Shown here one piece after another: positions 53,951-61,828 of a stretch of 64,000 bases of DNA. Positions within the stretch are counted from its first letter, which is position 1. Every line of letters begins with the position of its first letter. Made by a program: the position numbers and the translations under genes. The stretch spans positions 1,116,001-1,180,000 of the forward strand of contig NZ_JAWJEJ010000001.1 of NCBI RefSeq assembly GCF_032911445.1. The letters are read 5' to 3'. Source of the stretch: Sphingomonas sp. HF-S4 (GTDB lineage Bacteria; Pseudomonadota; Alphaproteobacteria; Sphingomonadales; Sphingomonadaceae). The notes under the pieces were generated by a model that was given only the letters and a program-made list of their open reading frames with translations, searched no databases and was not told where the DNA came from.

Positions 53951-56134
53951 GTGTACCCGCATCGCCTCCTTCCCGGCATCGCCATAGCCGTTCCGCCGCC
54001 CGCGTTTCCCGACGCGCTGCCGCGGATGGACGTGGCGCTGTTCGTCGGCTTCGCCGAGCGCGGCCCGACGCACCGGCCCGTCGCGGTCGAGAGCGTCGCG
54101 GCCTATGCGGCGGTGTTCGGCGGCGACGTCGTGCTGGCGCATGGCGAGAAACCGGTGACCGCGGCGCTGGCGCCGTCGGTGCGCAGCTTCTTCTCGAACG
54201 GGGGGACGCGCGCCTGGGTGATCCGGGTGGCGCGGACCGCCGCGCTCGAGCGGCGGTGGCGCGGCAAGGAGGCCACTGCCGATGTGGCGGTGGCGCGTAC
54301 CTTTACCTTGCCGTTTGCGCCGGGCGTCAAGGTGCGGGCGAGCAGCGTGGGGAGCTGGGCGGACGATGTCCGGGTTTCCGCGAGAGTGGAGCGGAGCGGC
54401 GGGCGTGTTCGGGTTCTGATTCGGGGTGAGAAGGGCGAAATGGGGGTGGTGAGCGGGCCCTTCGGGGTCTCGCCCGACGATCCCGATAGCTGGTGGAAAG
54501 AGCCCGATGACGATGGGTTCTATGCCGATCCCAGGGCGGTGGCGGGGCCGCGGGGGTGGCTGGCGCCGATGGGCACGCCTGCGGACTGGAATCTGTCCAA
54601 TTTGGGCGACTTCTGGTCGGAATCGGTCGGTCCTGACCCCGAAATGCGCACTCCCCTGGAGCGTGACGGGCTGTCGCGGTTCGATGCGGAGCTGTTCCTC
54701 GATCCGGCGCTGGCCACCTCGACGATCGCGGCGCTGGGCGACGATGCGGCGCGGATGCGCGATATCGACGGGGTGTCGCTGCTGGGCATCCACGGCGCGT
54801 TCGCGGTGCCGGGAGGCGGCGACTTCGCCGAGCCCAGCATGATCGCGGTGCCCGATGCGGTCCAGCCGGGCTGGGCGCCGCGGGTGCCCGAAAAGCTGGT
54901 GACGCCGGTCCATGTGCAGGGCGAGATCCCGGCGCGGTGGCGCGATCATCTGGGGTCGTGCGCGGTGCCCGAGCCCGTGCCGGGCACCGGTCGCCCCGAT
55001 CCGACGCGCTTCCTCGACTGCGACACGCGGTTGCTCGCGATGCCGGTGTTCGTCGCGGTGGACAGCCCGCAGGCCGCGGGGCTCGTGCACCTCGAATGGT
55101 CGGCGTCCGAGCCGGGCGCGACCTATGTGCTCGAGGAATCGGGCCGCGCCGACTTTGCCGGCGCCGAGGAGATCTGGCGCGGCGAGGCGCTGGAATACGA
55201 GGTCCAGGTTTCGCGCGAGGGCTCCTATTACTACCGCGTCCGCGCCGAGCTCGACGGCAATGTCAGCAAGGCCTCGGTCATCGGCTTCCTCGTCCAGGAC
55301 AGCGCCTGGGAAGCGGTGCCCGATGCGAAATACGATCCCGAGCCGCTGCTCAGGGTGCGGACCGCGCTGCTGCGCACCTGCGCGGCGATCGGCGACCAGT
55401 TCGCCTTGCTCTCGCTGCCACGCCATTACCGCGCCCGCGACGCCGCCGAGCATGTCGCGACGCTCGCCGAGCGGCTGCCCGACAACGAGCTTCGCGCGCT
55501 GAGCTATGCGGCGCTCTATCATCCCTGGATCGCCTCGCCGATCGGCAGCGCGACCGACCCCGACTGGCTCGTCGTCCCGCCCGAAGGCGCAGTCGCCGGC
55601 ACCTTCGCACGGCGGGCGCGGCAGCGCGGGGCGTGGCTCGCCCCGGCCAACATGCCGATGGAGGACCTGGTCGCGCTGTCGCCGACAGTCGGGGACCGCG
55701 ACCGCGAGGACTTTGCCCGGGCGCGCGTCAATCTGGTGCGCCGCCTGCCGATCGGGTTCGTCGCGACCGACGCGATGACCCTGTCCGGCGAGTATGACTG
55801 GGGCGAAGTCAACGTCCGCCGGCTAATGAGCCTGCTCCGCCGCGTATGCGTCCGCCGCGGCGCCCCCTTCGTGTTCGAGCCCAATGGCGACACCACGCGC
55901 CGCGCGATCGAGCGCAGCTTCGGCCATATGCTCGACGACATGGTCCGTCGCGGCGCCTTTGCCGGGAAAGGCAAGGAGGACAGCTACCGGCTGAGCGTCG
56001 ACGCGAGCGAGAGCGACCGGATGAACGGCCGGCTGGTGATCGAGATCGGCGTCGCCCCCGCGCAGCCGCTGCGCTTCCTGACGCTGGTGCTGGCGCAGGC
56101 CGGCGAGCGCTTCACCATCGCCGAGGAGCGCTGA
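53951..56134 (+). CDS. CIS sheath protein 2 with inserted FN3-like domain
   Basis: A second sheath paralogue of 727 residues with start GTG 53951 (VYPHRLLPGIAIAV); an in-frame TTG at 53933 is possible. Sheath elements are the N-terminal LFVGFAERGPTHRPV and the C-terminal core: ALSYAALYHPWIASPIGSAT, AVAGTFARRARQRGAWLAPAN, WGEVNVRRLMSLLRRVCVRRG, FVFEPNGDTTRRAIERSFGH. Between them, about residues 362-447 form an independent-looking domain (VFVAVDSPQAAGLVHLEWS, TYVLEESGRADF, EYEVQVSREGSYYYRVRAEL), an FN3-like beta-sandwich pattern. The first middle insertion lies at about residues 120-310. Probably a minor sheath or baseplate-proximal ring component. The stop is two bases from tube 2. Confidence 0.88.
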   Translation: MYPHRLLPGIAIAVPPPAFPDALPRMDVALFVGFAERGPTHRPVAVESVAAYAAVFGGDVVLAHGEKPVTAALAPSVRSFFSNGGTRAWVIRVARTAALERRWRGKEATADVAVARTFTLPFAPGVKVRASSVGSWADDVRVSARVERSGGRVRVLIRGEKGEMGVVSGPFGVSPDDPDSWWKEPDDDGFYADPRAVAGPRGWLAPMGTPADWNLSNLGDFWSESVGPDPEMRTPLERDGLSRFDAELFLDPALATSTIAALGDDAARMRDIDGVSLLGIHGAFAVPGGGDFAEPSMIAVPDAVQPGWAPRVPEKLVTPVHVQGEIPARWRDHLGSCAVPEPVPGTGRPDPTRFLDCDTRLLAMPVFVAVDSPQAAGLVHLEWSASEPGATYVLEESGRADFAGAEEIWRGEALEYEVQVSREGSYYYRVRAELDGNVSKASVIGFLVQDSAWEAVPDAKYDPEPLLRVRTALLRTCAAIGDQFALLSLPRHYRARDAAEHVATLAERLPDNELRALSYAALYHPWIASPIGSATDPDWLVVPPEGAVAGTFARRARQRGAWLAPANMPMEDLVALSPTVGDRDREDFARARVNLVRRLPIGFVATDAMTLSGEYDWGEVNVRRLMSLLRRVCVRRGAPFVFEPNGDTTRRAIERSFGHMLDDMVRRGAFAGKGKEDSYRLSVDASESDRMNGRLVIEIGVAPAQPLRFLTLVLAQAGERFTIAEER

Positions 56135-56135
56135 C

Positions 56136-56609
56136 ATGGCCGACGAACCGCCGCGCCCCTATCCGTTCATGGCGTTCAACTTCGCGGTGGAGATCATGCG
56201 CGCAGGCGAGGGCAAACCGCTGGTCGAGGCTGCCTTTTCGGACTGCGACGGGCTCGAGATGACGATGGACGTCAAGACCATCAAGGAAGGCGGCGCCAAC
56301 GATCGCTCGATCCGCGTCAACGGTACGGTGGCCTATGCCAATCTCTCGCTCAAGCGCGGGATGACCGACAATTTCGAGCTGTGGCAATGGTTCGAGGATT
56401 CGGTCGCCGATCCGCGGCTGCGCGCCGATGCCGAAGTGGTGATCCTCGGACCGGACGGCAGCGAGCGTGCGCGATTCCAGCTTTCGCGCTGCGTGCCGAT
56501 CAAGATGAAGGCGCCGACGCTGAGCTCGACCGGCGCGGCGGTGGCGATCGAGGAACTCCAGATCGCGTACGAGACGCTAAAGTTCGTGCCCGGAAAGGCC
56601 GCGGCATGA
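56136..56609 (+). CDS. CIS inner tube protein 2 (gp19-like)
   Basis: A 157-residue tube paralogue beginning MADEPPRPYPFMAFNFAVEI. It carries FSDCDGLEMTMDVKTIKEGG, YANLSLKRGMTDNFELWQWF and APTLSSTGAAVAIEELQIAYE. It diverges clearly from tube 1 and is more similar to baseplate-end tube initiators in T4-like systems. The gene order tube 1, sheath 2, tube 2 is conserved-looking in CIS clusters; tube 2 then overlaps the LysM-type gene by four bases. It likely starts the tube at the baseplate. Confidence 0.9.
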   Translation: MADEPPRPYPFMAFNFAVEIMRAGEGKPLVEAAFSDCDGLEMTMDVKTIKEGGANDRSIRVNGTVAYANLSLKRGMTDNFELWQWFEDSVADPRLRADAEVVILGPDGSERARFQLSRCVPIKMKAPTLSSTGAAVAIEELQIAYETLKFVPGKAAA

Positions 56610-57427
56610 CCGAACTCGCCAAGGCCCAGCTGATCCAGCTCGACGACGACTTCAAGAAGGAGAAGCCGGGCGGGCAGAGCGTCAAGGTCCAGTTCAATCC
56701 CGAGAGCCTGAAGGTGACCTTCGCCAACCAGCTCGTCCAGCCGCAGGGCGGCGACCAGGCGGCGGGGAATACCGGGCGGCAGTTCGTCGGCGCGGGGACG
56801 ACCAAGCTCGCGCTCACTTTGTGGTTCGACGTCACTGCGATGACCGAGGATCCGGTCGACGACGTACGCCGGCTCACCCAGAAAGTGATCTTCTTCATGA
56901 CGCCGACCCCCGACAAGGCCGATGCCAAGAAGATGGTGCCGCCGGCGACGCGCTTCGTCTGGGGATCGTTCCTGTTCGACGGGATCGTCGAGGGGCTCGA
57001 GGAGAGCCTGGAATTCTTCGGCCCCGACGGCAAGCCGCTGCGCGCGCAGATCAGCCTGACGATCGGCCAGCAGAAGATCCTTACCTCCGAGTTCAAGGGC
57101 GACGGCAAGGTGCCGTCGTCGCCGGGGCAAAAGCCGATGTCGCAGGCCAAGGAAGGCGACACCGCGCAGAGCGTGGCGGCGAAGAACGGCAAGTCCGACT
57201 GGAAGGGCATGGCCGCCGCCAACGGGATCGAGGACCCGCTGCGCCTGTCGCCGGGCCAGCTGATCGACGTCAATGCCGGCGTGAGCCTGGGCGGCAGCGC
57301 GGGCGTGGGCATCGCTGGTGGAGCGGGCATCAGCGGCGGGATCGGCTTCTCGGCGGGCGCCAACATCCAGCCGCCATCGATCACGCCGCCGAAATTCTCG
57401 GCGAGCGCGTCGGTGCGGATCAATTGA
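56606..57427 (+). CDS. CIS tube-adaptor protein with LysM-like segment (Pvc7/Afp7-like)
   Basis: A 273-residue protein with an N-terminal tube-binding domain (KAQLIQLDDDFKKEKPGGQS, VKVQFNPESLKVTFANQLVQ, LALTLWFDVTAMTEDPVDDV and PPATRFVWGSFLFDGIVEGL). It carries a LysM-type motif near residues 185-225 (EGDTAQSVAAKNG, WKGMAAANGIEDPLRLSPGQLI). The C-terminus is a glycine-alanine-rich tail (about residues 230-273). It resembles the gp53-like or peptidoglycan-binding baseplate protein of CIS, connecting tube and hub. Starts in the tube 2 stop. Confidence 0.88.
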   Translation: MTELAKAQLIQLDDDFKKEKPGGQSVKVQFNPESLKVTFANQLVQPQGGDQAAGNTGRQFVGAGTTKLALTLWFDVTAMTEDPVDDVRRLTQKVIFFMTPTPDKADAKKMVPPATRFVWGSFLFDGIVEGLEESLEFFGPDGKPLRAQISLTIGQQKILTSEFKGDGKVPSSPGQKPMSQAKEGDTAQSVAAKNGKSDWKGMAAANGIEDPLRLSPGQLIDVNAGVSLGGSAGVGIAGGAGISGGIGFSAGANIQPPSITPPKFSASASVRIN

Positions 57428-57437
57428 GGAGGGGCGC

Positions 57438-57602
57438 GTGGCAGTCGTCATCAACGAATTCGAAGCGATCTCCGCGCCCGGCCAGGAGAAGCCGGAAGAG
57501 AAGAAGGGGGGCGACGGCGCGCCGCAGAGGATCGAGCCCGCGCAGCTCCGGCCGCCGCTGCGCCGCATCGCGCAGCGGCATGCACGGCTGAGGGCGCACT
57601 GA
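57438..57602 (+). CDS. Very small baseplate protein (DUF5908-like)
   Basis: A 54-residue protein from GTG 57438 (MAVVINEFEAISAPGQEKPE), preceded by GAGGAGGGGCG. Positions of the small conserved Pvc6/DUF5908 gene in CIS clusters match: between the LysM protein and the gpD-type hub. Its C-terminus PPLRRIAQRHARLRAH is basic. It ends TGATG over the hub start. The assignment rests mainly on position and size. Confidence 0.7.
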   Translation: MAVVINEFEAISAPGQEKPEEKKGGDGAPQRIEPAQLRPPLRRIAQRHARLRAH

Positions 57603-58675
57603 TGCCCGCCGCTGCTTCCAACGTGACGCCGCTGCCGATGCGGCCGGCGCGCCCGACGATCGAGATCGGCGGGACGCGGGCCGACAAGCTCGAGTCCGCG
57701 CTGATCACGATGGAGCTTGCCGACAGCGTCGAGGGCATGGCCCGCGCCGAATTGGTGTTCGGCAATTGGGGCGGCGGCGACACCCCGGGCTTCCAGCATT
57801 TTGACCGCAAGACCATCGAGTTCGGCAAGCCGGTGAAGGTCAAGCTGGGCGACGATTTGCTGTTCGAAGGCAGGATCAGCGCGATCACTGCCGATTTCGC
57901 CGATGGCGCGCCGCCGACGATCGGGGTGCTGGTCGAGGACCGGTTGCAGGACCTGCGGATGACCCGGCGCTCGCGGACCTTCGAGCGGGCGACGATCGCC
58001 GATGTCGCGAAGAAGATCGCGTCCGAGCATGGCCTCACCCCCAAGGTCGACGTGCAGGGCGCGAGCCAGCTCTGCATCGCGCAGGTCAACCAGAGCGATC
58101 TGGCGCTGCTCCATGATCTCGCGCGGCGCGAGGATGCGCTGGTCTGGGTGCAGGACAAGGAACTGCATGTCGCCAAGCTGCGCCCGGCCGAGAAGGTTGC
58201 GCTGCGCTGGGCGGGATCGCTGCGCGAATTCCATGTCGAGGCCGATCTCGCCAGCCAGCGCACTGCGATGGTCGCGAGCGGGTGGAACGTCGCCGACAAG
58301 AAGGTCGCTACCAACAAGGCTACCGATGCCGCGATCTCGGGGGAGACGGGTTCGACCGACAGCGGCGCCAAGATCCTCAAGTCCGCGTTCGGCGAGCGTG
58401 TCGACACGATCGCACATGCGCTGCCGCGCGACGATGCCGAGGCGCGCGCGATCGCCGAGGCGAGCTTCCGCCACATGGCGCGGCGCTTCGTCACCGGCGA
58501 AGGCGTCGCCGAGAGCAAGGCGGCGATCAAGGTGGGGGCGACGCTGGCGCTAACCGGGCTCGGCAAGCTGTTCGACGGCGACTACCGCGCCACTGCGGTC
58601 ACCCACCGCTTCGATCAGGCGATGGGCATGCGCAGCGAATTCCGCTGCGAGCGCGCCGGGCTGGGGAAAGCGTGA
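57602..58675 (+). CDS. CIS spike hub protein (phage late control gpD-like)
   Basis: A 357-residue hub protein of the gpD/VgrG N-terminal family, forming the trimer between tube and spike. Features: RPTIEIGGTRADKLESALIT, FVDRLQDLRMTRR-like VEDRLQDLRMTRRSRTFER, TIADVAKKIASEHGLTPKVD, CIAQVNQSDLALLHDLARRE, WVQDKELHVAKLRPAEKVAL and a C-terminal GDYRATAVTHRFDQAMGMRS. The stop overlaps the spike start by one base. Together with the separate spike gene this is the split VgrG layout seen in CIS rather than a T6SS VgrG. Confidence 0.93.
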   Translation: MPAAASNVTPLPMRPARPTIEIGGTRADKLESALITMELADSVEGMARAELVFGNWGGGDTPGFQHFDRKTIEFGKPVKVKLGDDLLFEGRISAITADFADGAPPTIGVLVEDRLQDLRMTRRSRTFERATIADVAKKIASEHGLTPKVDVQGASQLCIAQVNQSDLALLHDLARREDALVWVQDKELHVAKLRPAEKVALRWAGSLREFHVEADLASQRTAMVASGWNVADKKVATNKATDAAISGETGSTDSGAKILKSAFGERVDTIAHALPRDDAEARAIAEASFRHMARRFVTGEGVAESKAAIKVGATLALTGLGKLFDGDYRATAVTHRFDQAMGMRSEFRCERAGLGKA

Positions 58676-59391
58676 TGCTGCTCGATCTCGATCGCGGCGA
58701 AGCGCAGTTCCACGAGCGCGGGAGCGAGGGCTGGGGCGGGCGCTGGTATGGCGTCGTCCCGGCCACCGTCACCGATATCCAGGATCCCGACGGGCAAGGG
58801 CGCGTGAAGATCAAGCTCGACTGGTCGCCCGATGCCGGGGGCGGGCAGGGCTATGCGGCCTGGGCGCGGATGGCGACCTTGTTCGCGGGCAACAATCGCG
58901 GCAGCTGGTTCATCCCCGATGTCGGCGACGAAGTGCTCGTCGCGTTCGAGCACGGCGATCCGCGGCGGCCCTATGTGCTCGGCGGGCTGTGGAACGGCAA
59001 GGACAAGCCGCCGCAATCGATGGCGAGCGGCAACAACCTCAAGGTTATCCGCAGCCGCAACGGGGTGAAGGTCACGCTCGACGATTCGAGCGGCAAGGAG
59101 ACGCTCAAGCTCGAGACCCCCGGCGGGCAGAAATTGACGATGAAGGACGGCCCCGGCGCGGTGACGATCGAGGATTCGAACGGCAATTCGGTCAAGCTCG
59201 AGACGTCGGGGATCACGATCACCGCGGCGGCCAAGGTGACGGTCAATGCCAGCCAGGTCGCGGTCTCCGCCGGGATGGTCAAGGTCGATGCCGGGATGTC
59301 GACCTTTTCGGGCATCGTGAAGTGCGACACGCTGATCTCGAACACAGTGATCTCGACGACCTACACGCCGGGCGCGGGGAACATCTGGTGA
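58675..59391 (+). CDS. CIS spike protein (baseplate assembly protein V-like)
   Basis: A 238-residue spike with an OB-fold (YGVVPATVTDIQDPDGQGRVKIKLDW, FIPDVGDEVLVAFEHGDPRR, YVLGGLWNGKDKPP) and a C-terminal triple-stranded beta-helix formed by repeating short units (GVKVTLDDSSGKETLKLETPG, KLTMKDGPGAVTIEDSNG, ITITAAAKVTVNASQVAVSAG). Both the fold order and the length match gpV/gp5-type spikes. No PAAR repeat protein follows. ATG 58675 is used; GTG 58672 is an alternative. Overlaps the unknown 684-residue gene by four bases (GTGA). Confidence 0.93.
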   Translation: MLLDLDRGEAQFHERGSEGWGGRWYGVVPATVTDIQDPDGQGRVKIKLDWSPDAGGGQGYAAWARMATLFAGNNRGSWFIPDVGDEVLVAFEHGDPRRPYVLGGLWNGKDKPPQSMASGNNLKVIRSRNGVKVTLDDSSGKETLKLETPGGQKLTMKDGPGAVTIEDSNGNSVKLETSGITITAAAKVTVNASQVAVSAGMVKVDAGMSTFSGIVKCDTLISNTVISTTYTPGAGNIW

Positions 59392-61442
59392 CCGCGCTGG
59401 CACACAAGGTCACGTGGCAGGCGCCGCGGCCGCTGTGGCGGGGAACGACGCCGTTCCAGGCGCGTCCGCAATTGCTGCGCTTCGCCAGCGACGACTTCAT
59501 GGAGCAGTTGCTCGCGACCCTGGCCGAGGAGCCGGCGCGGATTTCCGACCGGATCGCGCGGCCCGAGACGTGGCGCGATCCGCCGATGCCGGCCGACCTG
59601 CTCGACGCCGTAGTCCGCGTGCCGATCCCGGCGCCGATGCAGGAAGCCAAGCGCAGGCGCTTCTGGCGCGCCGCGCCCTCGGCACCGCCGCCCGCACCGC
59701 CGGCGAACAAGCAGCTCAAGCTCTACCAGCCGGCGCACCAGCGTTACTATCTCGTCGCGGGGACGCTCGCCTGTCAGATCCCCGGATTGCCCGAGCGCGC
59801 CGTCGAGGGCGGGCACGAGACCGTGGGGTTCGTGATGCGGCGGCTGCTGCCGGCGAGCGGGCGCGCCGACGGGACGCTGCCGCTGGTCGAATACGCTTAT
59901 GTGATGGGCAGCGATGGCCCGGAGTGGCAGCGCGTCGAGGCCGATGCGGGGCTCGCGCCGGGCGAGGAGCAGCTTCCGCTGTTTCCGCTCCAGCACCGCG
60001 ACGAGGAAGGCGCGCGGCGGACGATCTGGGCGGGGATGATCCCGGTCGCGCGGCGCGAGGAGTATCTCGGCAAGTCGGTGGTCACCACGCCGGTGTCGCT
60101 CGCCGCGGGGCAGATGGCAGCGCTCAAGCCCGGCGCGCCGGCGGCGCGGCCGGTGACCAAGGTGGCGCGCACCGCGCAACTGCGCATCGAAGTGATCGAG
60201 CCGTGGAAGGCGCTGGTCCGCGCGGCGATCAAGGCGGCGGACGAGTTCCGAACCAACACGCCGGATTCGCAGGAAAGCAATGCCGAGCGCGCCGAGCGGG
60301 TGCGCGACTATAATTATCAATACCAGCACCAGTCGTGGCTGTTGCTGCTCGACCTGCGCAAATGGCTCGACCTGCATCTGCCGCGCGTGGCGGCGCGGCT
60401 GAGCGACACCACTCAGCCGCCCGACAGCGTGCTCAACATCTCCGAGCAGGCGGCATGGCGGGCGATGCACAACCTCGTCTCGGGCGGGCCGATCCCGCCG
60501 GCGGGCAAGACCAAGGCGCCGTCGATGCGCGACGCGGTGCGCCGTATCCTCGCCTGGGAGCCCAAGCTCGATGCGGTCACCACGCATTATGCCGACGGCA
60601 CCAAGGCCAATGCCGACTGGCCCGACTTTCACTTCCAGCTGGTCGGGATGGTCGCCCCGCCGAACAAGCAGGCGGCCGCGACGCTGGACGGGCCCTACAA
60701 GACCGTGCTCGCCGGGGGCGATCCGTTCAGCACGACGCTCGATCCGCCCGCCAATGACGAGACGGTGATCCTCGATCCGGTGGACAGCCCGGACGTTAAC
60801 GTCGATGTCGAGAAGCTCGACCGCTTCCTCGCGCTGCTGGCGCGCGCGCTGCCCGACAGCGACGAGGCGACGGTCCAGCCGATCCCGCACGCGATGAAGC
60901 TGCGCGACGTGATGATCAAGACCGCGGGCGACCAGGGGCTGTTCGTCGCGCGGATGGTCCATATGAACGCGGATTGCGGACCGCTGCATCCGCCGACGCT
61001 CTCGAAGGGCAGCGAGCAGTTCAGGCTCGCCAGCTTCTTCGATCCCGATGCGCCGGTGCGGCCGATCACGATCACCCTGCCGACCGACACCAGCCCGGCT
61101 GGCCTGCGCAAGCACGGGCGCGGGACGGCGTTCGTGATGTCCGACCTGCTCTGCGGGCAGGTACAGCGCGCCAAGGGGTTCGGCTTCATCGACCTGGTGC
61201 TCCAGGTGCTGCCCTGGCCGTTCCACAAGAGCATCAAGATGAAGAAGGGCGCCGAGGGGGGCGGCTGCAAGGGCGGCAGCAATGTCGACATCGGCATGAT
61301 CTGCTCGCTGTCGATCCCGATCATCACGATCTGCGCGCTGATCCTGCTGATCTGCATCGTGCTGCTGCTCGACTTCATCTTCCGCTGGGTGCCGTGGTTC
61401 ATCGCGTGCTTCCCGCTGCCGCGGTTCAAGGGGAAGGCATGA
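59388..61442 (+). CDS. Unknown CIS-operon protein with hydrophobic C-terminus
   Basis: A 684-residue protein between the spike and gp25 genes. The start is GTG 59388 (GTGA overlap); stop overlaps gp25. Two blocks appear ordered: about residues 115-290 (YYLVAGTLACQIPGLPERAV, GHETVGFVMRRLLPASGR) and about 300-560 (helical, NAERAERVRDYNYQYQHQSW, DLRKWLDLHLPRVAARLSD). The C-terminal 80 residues contain an amphipathic KGFGFIDLVLQVLPWPF, a cysteine- and glycine-rich stretch, then the hydrophobic segment SIPIITICALILLICIVLLL (about residues 638-665) and RWVPWFIACF. No family recognised, and no signal peptide. A membrane anchor or a pore-forming tip element are possibilities, not established. Confidence 0.7.
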   Translation: MTALAHKVTWQAPRPLWRGTTPFQARPQLLRFASDDFMEQLLATLAEEPARISDRIARPETWRDPPMPADLLDAVVRVPIPAPMQEAKRRRFWRAAPSAPPPAPPANKQLKLYQPAHQRYYLVAGTLACQIPGLPERAVEGGHETVGFVMRRLLPASGRADGTLPLVEYAYVMGSDGPEWQRVEADAGLAPGEEQLPLFPLQHRDEEGARRTIWAGMIPVARREEYLGKSVVTTPVSLAAGQMAALKPGAPAARPVTKVARTAQLRIEVIEPWKALVRAAIKAADEFRTNTPDSQESNAERAERVRDYNYQYQHQSWLLLLDLRKWLDLHLPRVAARLSDTTQPPDSVLNISEQAAWRAMHNLVSGGPIPPAGKTKAPSMRDAVRRILAWEPKLDAVTTHYADGTKANADWPDFHFQLVGMVAPPNKQAAATLDGPYKTVLAGGDPFSTTLDPPANDETVILDPVDSPDVNVDVEKLDRFLALLARALPDSDEATVQPIPHAMKLRDVMIKTAGDQGLFVARMVHMNADCGPLHPPTLSKGSEQFRLASFFDPDAPVRPITITLPTDTSPAGLRKHGRGTAFVMSDLLCGQVQRAKGFGFIDLVLQVLPWPFHKSIKMKKGAEGGGCKGGSNVDIGMICSLSIPIITICALILLICIVLLLDFIFRWVPWFIACFPLPRFKGKA

Positions 61443-61828
61443 TGAGCCCGTTCGGCAAGAGCCTCGGCTTTCCCCCGCGCGTCGGCGCCGACGGGCGGAT
61501 GCGCTGGTCGCAGGGGGAGGCGAACGTGCGCGAATCGATCGCGATCATCCTCAAGACCGAGGCGGGCGAGCGGATCCAGCTGCCCGGTTTCGGGGCGGGG
61601 CTGGGGCGCTATCTGTTCGAGCCCAACAATCCCGCGACGCATGTCCGCATCGCCGCCTCGATCGAGGATGCGCTCAAGGCCTGGGAGCCGCGCATATCGC
61701 TCGACGGGGTGGACGTGGCGCCCGATCCCACCGACGCCACCGCCGCGCTCGCCACCATCGCCTATCGCCTCGTCGCGACCGGCGCGGCCGAGCGGACGAG
61801 CGTCTCGATCCCGCTGGGGAGAAGCTGA
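61439..61828 (+). CDS. CIS baseplate wedge protein (gp25/GPW-like)
   Basis: A 129-residue gp25 family protein. ATG 61439 (MMSPFGKSLGFPPR) lies on the stop of the preceding gene. Core segments are MRWSQGEANVRESIAIILKTEAGERI, LPGFGAGLGRYLFEPNNPATHVRIAASIEDALKAWEPR and DATAALATIAYRLVATG. Initiates sheath polymerisation at the baseplate in related systems. Overlaps the J-like gene by one base (TGATG). Confidence 0.93.
   Translation: MMSPFGKSLGFPPRVGADGRMRWSQGEANVRESIAIILKTEAGERIQLPGFGAGLGRYLFEPNNPATHVRIAASIEDALKAWEPRISLDGVDVAPDPTDATAALATIAYRLVATGAAERTSVSIPLGRS

Noticed and set aside
56333..58474. 713-residue leftward frame across CIS genes
   Set aside because: Antisense to four recognisable CIS genes; composition and lack of motifs show it is a shadow.
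59361..61226. 621-residue leftward frame across the unknown CIS gene
   Set aside because: The plus strand has coupled start and stop overlaps on both sides and a continuous protein, so the leftward frame is a shadow.
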